Source: Photorhabdus asymbiotica (GTDB lineage: Bacteria; Pseudomonadota; Gammaproteobacteria; Enterobacterales; Enterobacteriaceae). From it: DNA of 64,000 nucleotides. The stretch covers positions 372,001-436,000 of the forward strand of contig NZ_RBLJ01000003.1 of NCBI RefSeq assembly GCF_003634575.1, in the 5' to 3' direction. A program made the position numbers and the translations under genes. The notes under the pieces are model-generated. The model was not told the DNA's origin, made no database searches, and worked only from the letters and a program-made list of their open reading frames with translations. Shown piece after piece: positions 35,467 through 46,170 of this stretch. Position 1 is the first letter of the stretch. Each line of letters starts with the position of its first letter.

Positions 35467-37197
35467 TTATGATGCCTGAGCAACTGCCTTAGTTGCTGAA
35501 TGTTCCTGACTCTTATTCTGTTGTGATAAAGCCGTCATTACTTGTTGAGATGACCCAAACATCTTCATTTTTCCCTGAACCAGCAGCAATATTTTGTTCG
35601 TCTGTGACAACAATGATGTGCGATGAGTAATCACAATCACGGTTTTTCCTTGCGCTTTTAGCTGAGCAATAGCTTGATTCAATGCTCTTTCACCCGCTTC
35701 ATCCAGACTGGAATTCGGTTCATCTAAGACCACAAGTGACGGTTCATCATACAACGCACGAGCAAGACCGATTCGCTGCTTCTGCCCACCAGATAGTCCA
35801 ATACCTCCAGCACCAATAATGGTGTCATAACCCTTATCCAGCGCTAATATCAGTTCATGAACCCCAGCTTTCTTTGCCGCCTGAACAACTTTTTCGGGTT
35901 CTACCTCATTGAAACGAGCAATGTTCTCAGCGATAGTGCCGCCAAACAGCTCAATATCTTGCGGTAAATATCCTATTGAAGAGCCCAATTCATCTTTGTT
36001 CCATTGATAAATATCTGCATTATCCAAACGGACTACACCTTCCTGTGCCGGCCATATTCCGACCAGTAACCGGGCGAGGGTCGATTTCCCCGAAGCACTG
36101 GGGCCAATTAATCCCATCACATCACCCGCATCCAGCGCGAAACTGACATCCTGCAACACAACCTTACTGTTTCTTCCCGGAGGTGCTGCTGAAACTTTTT
36201 CTACCACCAAATTGCCTTTTGGCGCCGGTAATGACATTCCCGATTTCCGTTCCGGTTGCTGCTCCAGCAGATCGGTTAACCGTTGCCATGACAAACGAGC
36301 GGAGCTCCAACCTTTCCAAGCTTGAATCAGCTGTTCAATTGGCGAAAGTGCCCGCCCCATCAGAATTGAAGCCGCAATCATCATTCCCGGCGTAATATGC
36401 CCACCAATCGCTAACCAACCACCTAGTCCGAGGATCAGCGACTGTAACGCCAAACGCACCGTTTTAGTGACCGAATTAATCACTGAAGCCCGTTCACTAG
36501 CAATACGCTGGAAATTCAGAAAACGTTCATGTAATCCAAACCATCTCCGGCGCAGTACTGGCAACATACCCAACGCCTCTATTACTTCAGCATTACGCAA
36601 GTTGGTGCTGGCAAGGCTAGCTGAACGCAGAGCAAGTTTATTGGCTTCTGATAAAGGCTGACTTGATACCCACTGATTCAATACAGCAAGGGCGATCAAT
36701 ACCAACGCACCCACCAATGACAACAAACCAAGCCAGGGGTTAAAAAGAAAAATAACCAACAAATAGATTGGAAACCAAGGAGCATCAAAGAAAGCAAATA
36801 AGGCGTTACCCGTCAGAAACTGGCGAATATTTGCCAAGTCATTGAGCATCTGACCCGCATCTGTTGTACCATTTTTCAAATTTGATTCGTAAGATGCGGT
36901 ATAAACCCGATTATTCAGCTTCATATCAAGCTGACTACCAATACGGATAACAATCATGCTGCGGATATATTCCAGCATTCCCATCATGGCAAACATGCCA
37001 AGAGTGATCAGGGTCAACATCAGCAAAGTGATTTCATTGCCCGATGGCAACACTCTGTCATAAACCTGCAACATATAAACAGACGGAACTAACATGAGCA
37101 GGTTAATAAAAGCGGTGAACAACCCGATAGTCCAAAACACCCGACTACGGGCACGAATGACGTCAGCAATCTCATCCTTTGGGAGTAGTAATTTCAC
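35467..37197 (-). CDS. prtB: ABC transporter of the protease type I secretion system
   Basis: A 576-residue permease-ATPase of the PrtD/AprD type. Membrane segments lie in residues ~20-280; the ATPase has Walker A GPSASGKS (365-372), signature LSGGQKQR and Walker B LVVLDEPNSSLD. No peptidase or C39-like domain, as usual for protease exporters. It energises secretion of PrtA from its uncleaved C-terminal signal. The start codon is GTG at 37197 after AAGGAAG. It lies downstream of inh and upstream of prtC. Confidence 0.93.
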   Translation of the reverse strand: MKLLLPKDEIADVIRARSRVFWTIGLFTAFINLLMLVPSVYMLQVYDRVLPSGNEITLLMLTLITLGMFAMMGMLEYIRSMIVIRIGSQLDMKLNNRVYTASYESNLKNGTTDAGQMLNDLANIRQFLTGNALFAFFDAPWFPIYLLVIFLFNPWLGLLSLVGALVLIALAVLNQWVSSQPLSEANKLALRSASLASTNLRNAEVIEALGMLPVLRRRWFGLHERFLNFQRIASERASVINSVTKTVRLALQSLILGLGGWLAIGGHITPGMMIAASILMGRALSPIEQLIQAWKGWSSARLSWQRLTDLLEQQPERKSGMSLPAPKGNLVVEKVSAAPPGRNSKVVLQDVSFALDAGDVMGLIGPSASGKSTLARLLVGIWPAQEGVVRLDNADIYQWNKDELGSSIGYLPQDIELFGGTIAENIARFNEVEPEKVVQAAKKAGVHELILALDKGYDTIIGAGGIGLSGGQKQRIGLARALYDEPSLVVLDEPNSSLDEAGERALNQAIAQLKAQGKTVIVITHRTSLLSQTNKILLLVQGKMKMFGSSQQVMTALSQQNKSQEHSATKAVAQAS

Positions 37198-37272
37198 GGC
37201 ACTTCCTTAATAACTATCTGATATATCTTGTTGTTATAAATATATGACTATCTGATGTTAACGTTCCTTGCC

Positions 37273-37668
37273 TTATTCCCTTTGCTCACCAGGTCTCATT
37301 ATCAGTTCCCGACCATCAGCAAACCGGGCAAACCAACCATCTGATTCATGAGCAAAGAAAGCCAGACCACTCCCCTGATTATCTGTAATCGTGATGCCAT
37401 CAGGTGTAGGCCGCCAACCAGCAGGTACTTCGCCAAACATATCCGCCAAACAAGCATTATCACCATTAAGTGACCAAATTGATCCTTCCGGTAATGGCTG
37501 GTCAGTCAATGACACATCACATTGTTGACGTTTATCTGATAGTTGCCATATGCCTTTCAATTCACTGGCGTGTGGGAGATCAAGACTACTTGCCATACTT
37601 CCTCCGATAATGCCGAATGTAAGAGCAACAAAGAATGCAAATTTCAGATACCAAACTGCAAAAACCAT
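37273..37668 (-). CDS. inh: Periplasmic metalloprotease inhibitor Inh
   Basis: A 131-residue protein of the Inh/Omp19 family with a signal peptide (hydrophobic residues ~4-24, cleavage near SMA-SS). The mature part is a small beta-barrel with the expected cysteine pair (about residues 50 and 73) and GWRPTPDGITI. It blocks the active site of the serralysin before or during export. It lies between prtA and prtB, separated from prtA by a stem-loop. Confidence 0.9.
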   Translation of the reverse strand: MVFAVWYLKFAFFVALTFGIIGGSMASSLDLPHASELKGIWQLSDKRQQCDVSLTDQPLPEGSIWSLNGDNACLADMFGEVPAGWRPTPDGITITDNQGSGLAFFAHESDGWFARFADGRELIMRPGEQRE

Positions 37669-37685
37669 GCCGCCTCCAAACGAAT

Positions 37686-37710
37686 AACCGCATCCAAATC
37701 AGATGCGGTT
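37686..37710 (-). promoter_or_regulatory. Stem-loop (attenuator) between prtA and inh
   Basis: A perfect 9-bp inverted repeat, AACCGCATC with a seven-base loop and its complement, begins twelve bases after the prtA stop. No strong T-run follows, so it probably lets some transcription through and reduces inh-prtBCD expression relative to prtA. Confidence 0.6.
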
Positions 37711-37721
37711 GTGTTGTTGTG

Positions 37722-39224
<1,503 letters not shown>

Positions 39225-39412
39225 TCAATAAAACCTGAAAACGACAGACCGCCCCTGGTCAGATAAATTAAGAACTAAAATCCCTTTCACATCAAAGTAA
39301 CACTAAAGTTAATTATGTAAAAAGCAATTAACATATTTTTTTAATATAAACGTGATAAAAATAACATAAAACAAATAAGCGATTGTTTTATATAACATAA
39401 CTATTTAAGGCG

Positions 39413-39445
39413 AAAAAAATACCGCTAATTTCTTAGCGGTATTTT
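39413..39445. terminator. Orphan bidirectional terminator hairpin
   Basis: Stem ATACCGCTAA/TTAGCGGTAT with a four-base loop, flanked by an A-run on the left and a T-run on the right, so it could act on both strands. There is no gene within 240 bases on the side needed to use it on the plus strand. Confidence 0.7.
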
Positions 39446-40034
39446 ATTACTCATCAATTATCTATTATTTAACTATCTCATAAAGTAAACTTTAAAAAAT
39501 TTATAGAATTATTGTTGATAATTTTAATAAGAAATTATCCCAGACCGTTATATGAATAGACAAAATAAGAATAATCTTCCTTATTCAACTGCAATATTGA
39601 ACGACATGACGCATTATAGAAGGAATCTAACTCAGTAAATTCCTATACATTATTATCAAACAAAGTAATAACAACTTGGTTAAATCAATAAAAAATATAT
39701 ATCACATGATGGTTACTACTTTATTTATTCTAAATCATTATTTGCTGATATAATTAAATTATATTTTCAGTTTTCATCAATTAAATAATAATATCAGCAC
39801 AACTGATTAAACATTCTTAAAAATAAGATACAAATTCAATATATTCATAAGGATATCAAGTTTAAAACCGTAACTTAAGTTAAGATAATATTTATCTTAA
39901 CTTAACACCACAATTAAATTTCACACTCTAAAATTAATTTAACAAACAATCAACTCCATTATTTTTAAGTTTATAATATCAATTTATTAGATTATTTTAC
40001 ATTAATATTATGTTTCATTAATCAATTATAATAA

Positions 40035-40161
40035 TATACCCTTCATCCTTCAAGTTGCTGCTTTGTTGGCTGCTTTCACTCACCCCAGTCACATAGTTAT
40101 CTATGCTCCTGGGGATTCGTTCATTTGCCGCCGCGCTGCAACTCGAAATTTATTGGGTATA
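40035..40161 (-). repeat. ERIC element 9
   Basis: A full 127-bp reverse ERIC bounded by TATACCC and GGGTATA, with the core GTTATCTATGCTCCTGGGG. Confidence 0.92.
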
Positions 40162-40380
40162 TATTTATTTTGTTATTTATTTTAAGTCAATTTAAAAAAT
40201 CAACAATTTCTCGACGCAAATCATACAATATTCATTGTCATATTACATCACAATAACCTCGCAATAGAATATTATTGTCATATACTCTCTGTTGAATAAA
40301 TAGGTTAAATCACTTCAACATTCCACTTTTATTATACATAGGAGTGAAAAACAAAATGCAATAATGTCATTAAATATTTA

Positions 40381-40411
40381 AATAAAAACGCCTCAGAATA
40401 TCATTGAGGCG
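40381..40411 (-). terminator. Rho-independent terminator of rlmM
   Basis: On the minus strand, CGCCTCA/TGAGGCG with a nine-base loop is followed by TTTTTATT, 57 bases after the rlmM stop codon. Confidence 0.8.
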
Positions 40412-40467
40412 CTTTATGAAGTCTTATTTTAGGAATTTATTCCAAGATAATGATGAACAACAGTTAA

Positions 40468-41568
40468 TCAGTCATTATTCCGACTAGCTGCATAAGCAGA
40501 CCAAATACGGCGAACATGAACCGTTATTTCTTCCCTGTCATGATAAAGGTGCTTTGCCTGAATTTGTGCATTTATACCATTCTCTTTTAATTGCAGATTC
40601 ATTTTCTGCAAATTATGCGCAACTTCTTCATAACGCTTTTTCATGGGCAATTTGAGATTAAAAATAGCCTCCCGGCACCAACCATTAACCAGCCAATCTG
40701 CCATTAATTGCGTCACTTTTGCTGGCTTTTCTACCATATCGCACACCAACCAATAGATGTTTTTTACCAAAGGTTCAAACTTAAAACCATCCACTTTGTG
40801 ATGCCGAACCTGCCCGGTATCCATCAGGCTTTGCGACATTGGACCATTATCCACAGCATGAACCATCATACTGCGTTTCACCAATTGGTAAGTCCAACCA
40901 CCAGGACATGCCCCCAAATCAACCGCATACAGACCACTAGCTAATCGCTCTTCCCATTCGTCATAAGGAATAAAAACATGAAAAGCTTCTTCCAACTTCA
41001 GTGTTGAACGACTTGGTGCATCTGAAGGAAATTTCAGCCGGGGAATGCCCATATAAAATGGCGAGTTGTTATGACTGTAAGAATAACCAACATAACAGCA
41101 ACCCGGCGCAATAAAGAAAACGTGTATTACAGGACGCTTGGTGTTTTCCCTAATCTGCAAAATTTTTTCCTGGCGCATCGCATTACGCAACGGCACAGTA
41201 AATTTCCGGCAGAATTTCAGTAACTCTTTACTTTCATTAGTATCAGGCACTTCAACCCGCAAGTCGCCTGCTCGTTCAATGACACCGTGCAACATACCAA
41301 CGATTGGACTTACCCGATCTTCAGGCGGCAAATCGCGCAATAATTCACCCACGACCAACATTTGGCGGGCAAAAATCAATTCCCGAAAAGGTATCTCACG
41401 AATAAGCCGATCTGCATCTTCATGCTGATAACACTCAAACAGGACATAACCACTGTTGTCTTTTACCCGGGCAAAACCGTAAATCTCTTTTTGACCCGCT
41501 TTATCGGTGATTTCTGCCGCACACTCTTTTTCAAAACCAGGGCGACAATATAAAGCAATTTTATTCAT
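40468..41568 (-). CDS. rlmM: 23S rRNA (cytidine-2498-2'-O)-methyltransferase RlmM
   Basis: A 366-residue protein matching RlmM (YgdE). The N-terminal THUMP-like domain begins [20 protein letters not shown]; the Rossmann methyltransferase domain has the SAM motif [16 protein letters not shown] (about residues 215-230) and the KDKE-type catalytic residues further on. It 2'-O-methylates C2498 of 23S rRNA. The start overlaps the ygdD stop by eight bases, so they form one operon as in E. coli. Confidence 0.96.
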   Translation of the reverse strand: MNKIALYCRPGFEKECAAEITDKAGQKEIYGFARVKDNSGYVLFECYQHEDADRLIREIPFRELIFARQMLVVGELLRDLPPEDRVSPIVGMLHGVIERAGDLRVEVPDTNESKELLKFCRKFTVPLRNAMRQEKILQIRENTKRPVIHVFFIAPGCCYVGYSYSHNNSPFYMGIPRLKFPSDAPSRSTLKLEEAFHVFIPYDEWEERLASGLYAVDLGACPGGWTYQLVKRSMMVHAVDNGPMSQSLMDTGQVRHHKVDGFKFEPLVKNIYWLVCDMVEKPAKVTQLMADWLVNGWCREAIFNLKLPMKKRYEEVAHNLQKMNLQLKENGINAQIQAKHLYHDREEITVHVRRIWSAYAASRNND

Positions 41569-41956
41569 GGCGAAGCGCCGATTTCCTTAGACGCAAAGCG
41601 CCGATTAATACTAAGAGCCAGCCAACAAGAAAGCTGAACCCTCCAATTGGAGTAATATAAGCGAAAAATTTAACCTGTAATAAGGCCATACAATAGAGAC
41701 TGCCACTAAACAACAAAATACCTACCGCGAAAAAGACACCACTCCAGTAAAACCAGAGAACAACTTTACGCATCAACATGGCAGATATAGCCATCATTGC
41801 CAGAGTGTGAATCCCCTGATATTGCAGGCCAAGTTCAATCCAACCTAGCTGATATTTTGCCATAATCGGGGACAATAAATGCGACCCGATAGCACCAAAC
41901 GCCACATAGAAAAAACCACTAATACCAGCAAAGATAAGCATTAAACGACTATTCAC
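41561..41956 (-). CDS. ygdD: DUF423 inner-membrane protein YgdD
   Basis: A 131-residue integral membrane protein with four likely spans and the DUF423 signature GAIGSHLL near the N-terminus and [12 protein letters not shown] near the C-terminus. Function unknown. Cotranscribed with rlmM. A pair of ERIC elements lies directly upstream. Confidence 0.9.
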   Translation of the reverse strand: MNSRLMLIFAGISGFFYVAFGAIGSHLLSPIMAKYQLGWIELGLQYQGIHTLAMMAISAMLMRKVVLWFYWSGVFFAVGILLFSGSLYCMALLQVKFFAYITPIGGFSFLVGWLLVLIGALRLRKSALRHE

Positions 41957-41978
41957 TGTTATCTTCCTTTTTCATATT

Positions 41979-42105
41979 TATACCCGTCATCTTTCAAGTT
42001 GCCTCTTTGTTGGCTGCACTCACTCACCCCGGTCACCTAGTTCTCTATGCTCCCGGGGATTCGCTCCCTTACCGTCGCGATGCATCTTGAAATCCATTGG
42101 GTATA
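41979..42105 (-). repeat. ERIC element 10 (first of a tandem pair)
   Basis: A 127-bp reverse ERIC bounded by TATACCC and GGGTATA. It shares its right-hand TA with the next element. Confidence 0.92.
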
Positions 42106-42230
42106 TACCCTTCATCTTTCAAGCTGCTGCTTTGTTGGCTGCGTTCACTTACCCCAGTCACATAGTTATCTATGCTCCTGGGGATGCGTTCACTTGCCGC
42201 CGCACTGCAACTTGAAATCTATTGGATATA
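42104..42230 (-). repeat. ERIC element 11 (second of a tandem pair)
   Basis: A 127-bp reverse ERIC bounded by TATACCC and GGATATA. It abuts element 10 head-to-tail; the two differ at many bases, so this is not a fresh duplication. Confidence 0.92.
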
Positions 42231-42270
42231 TATCTGAGAGCTCTCGTAACCCGAATGACTTATCCTTTTC

Positions 42271-43191
42271 TTATTCATTGGTAATAAAACCCAATTTTTC
42301 CTGCTCACTAGCAGCCTGTGCCAGAACCCATTGCCGGAATGCCGCGATTTTCCCCAACTCAGCCTGACTGTCATGACAAACAAGGTAAAATGCATTCTTA
42401 CTCACTAACACATCATTAAATGGGCAAACTAAACGCCCAGCATCAATTTCAGTCTGAGCCATGACATTATTTGCCAATGCAACCCCTTGTCCATGAACAG
42501 CCGCCTGGATCACCATTGCGCTATGGCTAAAGATCGGCCCTTGCTGAACATTTATCTGCTGCTGCATATCAAGTTGGCGTATATAAGCCTGCCAATCACG
42601 GCGAGAAGAATCGTGCAACAATGTATGACGCGCCAAATCTGCTGGTGTCTTCAGAGGATTCTCCCCAGTCAGTAGCGAAGGAGAGCAAACAGGGAGCAAA
42701 TATTCTGCATAAAGACGATCCGTCCGCAACCCTGGCCAGTTTCCACGACCATAAAATATAGCAACATCTACATCATCAGCGAGTTTATCTTCTTCCCGAT
42801 CCACCGCTTGTATCCTGACATCAATTCCTGGATAAGCTAAATTAAAGCCAGATAACCTTGGAACCAACCACTGAATAGCAAAACTGGGTGACAGGCTGAC
42901 AGTCAAAGCCCCTTTCGCACTCCGCGCCTGAAGTTTACGCGTTGCTTCATTTATCGACGTGAAAATTTCTTTAATATCCAAATAATAGCTTTGTCCCTCT
43001 TCAGTCAACAACAGTGATCGGTTGCGACGACGAAACAGCTTTAGCCCCAGAAAATCCTCTAAACTTTTCATCTGATGGCTAACTGCGGCCTGCGTCACAA
43101 ATAACTCCTCAGCTGCCTTAGTAAAACTTAAATGGCGCGCCGCAGCATCAAAAACCCGCAACGCATTAAGTGGTGGTAAACGTTTGGACAT
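42271..43191 (-). CDS. gcvA: LysR-type transcriptional regulator GcvA
   Basis: A 306-residue LysR-type regulator nearly collinear with E. coli GcvA: MSKRLPPLNALRVFDAAARHLSFTKAAEELFVTQAAVSHQ with the winged HTH in residues ~8-65, and an effector domain to the C-terminus. GcvA activates the glycine cleavage operon and the divergent gcvB sRNA. The gene order gcvA/gcvB/csdA matches enteric bacteria. Confidence 0.95.
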   Translation of the reverse strand: MSKRLPPLNALRVFDAAARHLSFTKAAEELFVTQAAVSHQMKSLEDFLGLKLFRRRNRSLLLTEEGQSYYLDIKEIFTSINEATRKLQARSAKGALTVSLSPSFAIQWLVPRLSGFNLAYPGIDVRIQAVDREEDKLADDVDVAIFYGRGNWPGLRTDRLYAEYLLPVCSPSLLTGENPLKTPADLARHTLLHDSSRRDWQAYIRQLDMQQQINVQQGPIFSHSAMVIQAAVHGQGVALANNVMAQTEIDAGRLVCPFNDVLVSKNAFYLVCHDSQAELGKIAAFRQWVLAQAASEQEKLGFITNE

Positions 43192-43278
43192 GTGAGCCCT
43201 TATTCAATATTGGTGATACCGGTAACTCTTTATATTTAGTTATTAGTTTTTGTAATCCGAACCATTATAAATTGTCCA

Positions 43279-43307
43279 TTGAGGATACACCAGTAAATCC
43301 CTATAGT
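43279..43307 (+). promoter_or_regulatory. gcvB promoter
   Basis: TTGAGG (43279-43284), a 17-base spacer and TATAGT (43302-43307), with the expected gcvB 5' end seven bases later. GcvA is expected to bind in the region just upstream. Confidence 0.75.
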
Positions 43308-43313
43308 GGCGCC

Positions 43314-43512
43314 ACTTCCTAAGCCGGAACGAAAAGTGAATTAGCAGTAACGCTATGAAACTTTTGGCTTTGTGGTTGTGATGTTGTGTTTGCAAGTTGT
43401 CTGGGAAACTAGACTGTGTAGCTTAAGCTACTGTTTTTTTTCACTTCCTGTACATTTACCCTGTCTGTCCATAGTGATTTTTTAATGCACCGCAGTTGCG
43501 GTGCTTTTTTTT
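43314..43512 (+). ncRNA. gcvB: GcvB small regulatory RNA
   Basis: About 199 nt beginning ACTTCCTAAGCCGGAACG, the conserved GcvB 5' end. The G/U-rich R1 target-binding region is at ~43367-43400, the TTTCACTTCCTGTACATT segment is in the 3' half, and the final terminator is stem GCACCGCA/TGCGGTGC followed by eight T. An internal stem GTAGC/GCTAC followed by a T-run (43418-43441) matches the early stem-loop of E. coli GcvB. GcvB is an Hfq-dependent repressor of amino acid and peptide transporter mRNAs. It is divergent from gcvA. Confidence 0.95.
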
Positions 43513-43639
43513 GGCATAATCACTGGAACATGGCACTATTACTTAATGTAACAACCTATCCATTTTCAGCCAAAAACAAACGACTAATCGCTATTACCAA
43601 CAGAATAGCCTGATAAACAACAACGAAATAAAATCAACT

Positions 43640-44848
43640 ATGAAACAGTTCGAACCAGAACAATTCCGCCAGCAATTTCCAGCCCTACAACAACAGACTG
43701 TATTTTTGGATAGTGCAGCAACGGCACTCAAGCCACAAGCTATGATAAAAGTAACGCAGGATTATTATCAGTGCAGTGGTACTACAGTACATCGCAGCCA
43801 ACATCACGCTGCACTGGAAACCACATCCCGCTATGAAAATGCTCGGCAGCTGGTTGCTGAACTCATCAATGCCCCAAAACCTGAGAATATTATCTGGACA
43901 AGAGGAACAACAGAATCCCTCAATCTAGTTGTTCAGAATTATTTTCGTACTCATCTCCAACTAGGCGATGAAATTATAGTGAGTGAGCAGGAACACCATT
44001 CCAACCTAATCCCTTGGTTAATGCTGGCAGAGCAAATTGGTGCCAAGGTTATTAAATGGCCTTTAGGCAACGGCAAGTTGCCAGATATCAACACCTTGCC
44101 TGATCTTCTGAACCAACACAGTCGATTGATAGCCATTAGCCAAATGTCCAACGTGACCGGCGGAGCAGTTGATTTAACTGCAATAACAAAAATAGCGCAC
44201 CAACATGGTTGCCTGATCGTAGTTGATGGCGCGCAAGGCGTTGTTCATAATCCTGTTGATGTTCAGCAAACAGATATCGATTTCTACGCATTTTCGGCTC
44301 ATAAGCTCTATGGTCCAAATGGTGTTGGCGTACTTTATGGTAAAAGTGAACTACTTGAATCCATGTCTCCTTGGCAAGGCGGCGGTAAAATGCTTACCCA
44401 GGCATCATTCAGCGGTTTTACACCGGAAGCTGTACCATTCAGATTTGAGGCGGGTACACCGAATGTTGCCGGTGTGATTGGTTTTGCTGCCACACTGGAA
44501 TGGCTGAAAGATCTTGATATGACCAAAGCTGAAGCCCATGCTGTCACTCTCACTGACTATGCCGAAGAACAACTTTCCGCTTTACCCGGATTTATCAGCT
44601 ACCGTATTGCCGGTTCCAGCTTATTAGCGTTTAATTTTGCGGGTATTCATCACAGTGATTTGGCAACCATTCTGGCAGAACAAAATATTGCTTTACGCTC
44701 TGGTCAGCACTGTGCTCAACCACTGATAGAGACTCTCGGTATCAGTGGCTGTTTACGGGCATCTTTTATGCCTTATAACAATCAGCAGGATGCCAACTCT
44801 TTAGTTCAAGCAGTAAAATTCGGCCTTTCTCTATTACAAGATGAATGA
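43640..44848 (+). CDS. csdA: Cysteine desulfurase CsdA
   Basis: A 402-residue class V aminotransferase-fold desulfurase. The PLP lysine is K222 in FSAHKLYGPNG, and the persulfide-forming cysteine is C358 in LRSGQHCAQPL. It takes sulfur from cysteine and passes it to CsdE. ygdI, which lies between gcvA and csdA in E. coli, is missing here. csdE follows three bases after the stop. Confidence 0.95.
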   Translation: MKQFEPEQFRQQFPALQQQTVFLDSAATALKPQAMIKVTQDYYQCSGTTVHRSQHHAALETTSRYENARQLVAELINAPKPENIIWTRGTTESLNLVVQNYFRTHLQLGDEIIVSEQEHHSNLIPWLMLAEQIGAKVIKWPLGNGKLPDINTLPDLLNQHSRLIAISQMSNVTGGAVDLTAITKIAHQHGCLIVVDGAQGVVHNPVDVQQTDIDFYAFSAHKLYGPNGVGVLYGKSELLESMSPWQGGGKMLTQASFSGFTPEAVPFRFEAGTPNVAGVIGFAATLEWLKDLDMTKAEAHAVTLTDYAEEQLSALPGFISYRIAGSSLLAFNFAGIHHSDLATILAEQNIALRSGQHCAQPLIETLGISGCLRASFMPYNNQQDANSLVQAVKFGLSLLQDE

Positions 44849-44851
44849 TAT

Positions 44852-45313
44852 ATGACACAATCCACTGAAACCTTGACTGCCCCACATCCATTCGGTCAAG
44901 AAATTAGCCAACAACAGTTAATCGAAACTTTTAACCAATGCCGCCAATGGGAAGATCGCTATCGCCAGTTAATTTTACTGGCAAAGAAGCTACCAACATT
45001 GCCTGACAATTTGAAACAACAGGATATCGAAATGTCAGGCTGTGAAAACCGAGTTTGGTTAGGGCATCAATTACTATCAGATGGCAATTTGCACTTTTAT
45101 GGTGACAGCGAAGGCCGCATTGTAAAAGGTCTTCTGGCAATAATCCTAACCGCCATAGAAGGAAAAACACCGAAACAAATTTCGGAAGCTCACTTGCTGG
45201 CGTTGTTCCACCAGCTCGGACTAGAGCAACAGTTAAGTGGTTCACGGTTGAACGGCGTGAAATCGCTGATTCATACCGTGCAAAATATCACAAAACATTA
45301 CATCAAGGGTTAA
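44852..45313 (+). CDS. csdE: Sulfur acceptor protein CsdE
   Basis: A 153-residue SufE-family protein. The sulfur-accepting cysteine is C64 in MSGCENRVWLG. It receives the persulfide from CsdA and acts with TcdA/CsdL in a sulfur-transfer link. Its stop overlaps the convergent tcdA stop by four bases. Confidence 0.93.
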   Translation: MTQSTETLTAPHPFGQEISQQQLIETFNQCRQWEDRYRQLILLAKKLPTLPDNLKQQDIEMSGCENRVWLGHQLLSDGNLHFYGDSEGRIVKGLLAIILTAIEGKTPKQISEAHLLALFHQLGLEQQLSGSRLNGVKSLIHTVQNITKHYIKG

Positions 45314-46125
45314 AGTTCACCTTGGCGTTGAGCTTTAGCCACCATCTTTTTCAATGCATGGGAAACCGCAACAAACCCAAATGTTGCCGTGACCATCGTC
45401 GCGGCACCAAAACCGGAAGCGCAATCCATTCGTTTACTCCCTTCGGCTGTACTTTTAGCGGCGCAAACAGAACCATCGCTTTGCGGATAAACTAATTGCT
45501 CTGTTGAAAACACACAATCAATTCCCAACTTGCCTTTACTATTCTTCACAATGTGATAATCAGATTTCAGCCGTTCCCGCAACTTAGCTGCCAACGGGTC
45601 CTGAATAGTTTTCGCTAAATCAACAACCTGAATCTGTGTAGGATCGAGTTGCCCGCCAGCGCCCCCCGTTGTCACCAACGGAATTTTATGGCGACGACAA
45701 TAAGCCAACAAAGCTGCTTTTGGCCTAATGCTATCGATAGCATCAACCACATAACTGAACCCGGCAGACATAATTTCCTCGACATTATCTGGTGTGAGAA
45801 AATCATCAATACACGTCACTTTGCATTCAGGGTTAATTGCCAGAATACGTTCTGCAATCACTGCCGTTTTGGGTTGCCCAATATGCTGTTTTAAAGCATG
45901 TAACTGACGGTTAGTATTCGTAATGCATACATCATCCATATCAATCAGGGTGATCGCACCTACTCCGGTACGAGCCAAAGCCTCAGCTGCCCAAGAACCC
46001 ACACCACCGATGCCCACGACGCAAATATGGGAATGAAAAAATAAAGAAAGCGCTTTTTGACCATATAAACGAGCAGTACCCGCAAAACGTTGCATGTACG
46101 CATCAGAAAGAGAAACTTGTATCAC
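45310..46125 (-). CDS. tcdA: tRNA threonylcarbamoyladenosine dehydratase TcdA (CsdL)
   Basis: A 271-residue E1-like enzyme that cyclises t6A to ct6A in tRNAs with ATP. The nucleotide-binding GIGGVG is at 38-43, and VTTGGAGGQLDPTQIQ and RMDCASGFGAATMV are conserved in the family. Nearly collinear with E. coli TcdA. It is convergent with csdA-csdE, as in enterics. Confidence 0.95.
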   Translation of the reverse strand: MIQVSLSDAYMQRFAGTARLYGQKALSLFFHSHICVVGIGGVGSWAAEALARTGVGAITLIDMDDVCITNTNRQLHALKQHIGQPKTAVIAERILAINPECKVTCIDDFLTPDNVEEIMSAGFSYVVDAIDSIRPKAALLAYCRRHKIPLVTTGGAGGQLDPTQIQVVDLAKTIQDPLAAKLRERLKSDYHIVKNSKGKLGIDCVFSTEQLVYPQSDGSVCAAKSTAEGSKRMDCASGFGAATMVTATFGFVAVSHALKKMVAKAQRQGEL

Positions 46126-46170
46126 TGAATATCAATCCTGAAAACCTGTTATAAAATCCATGAAGAAGCA

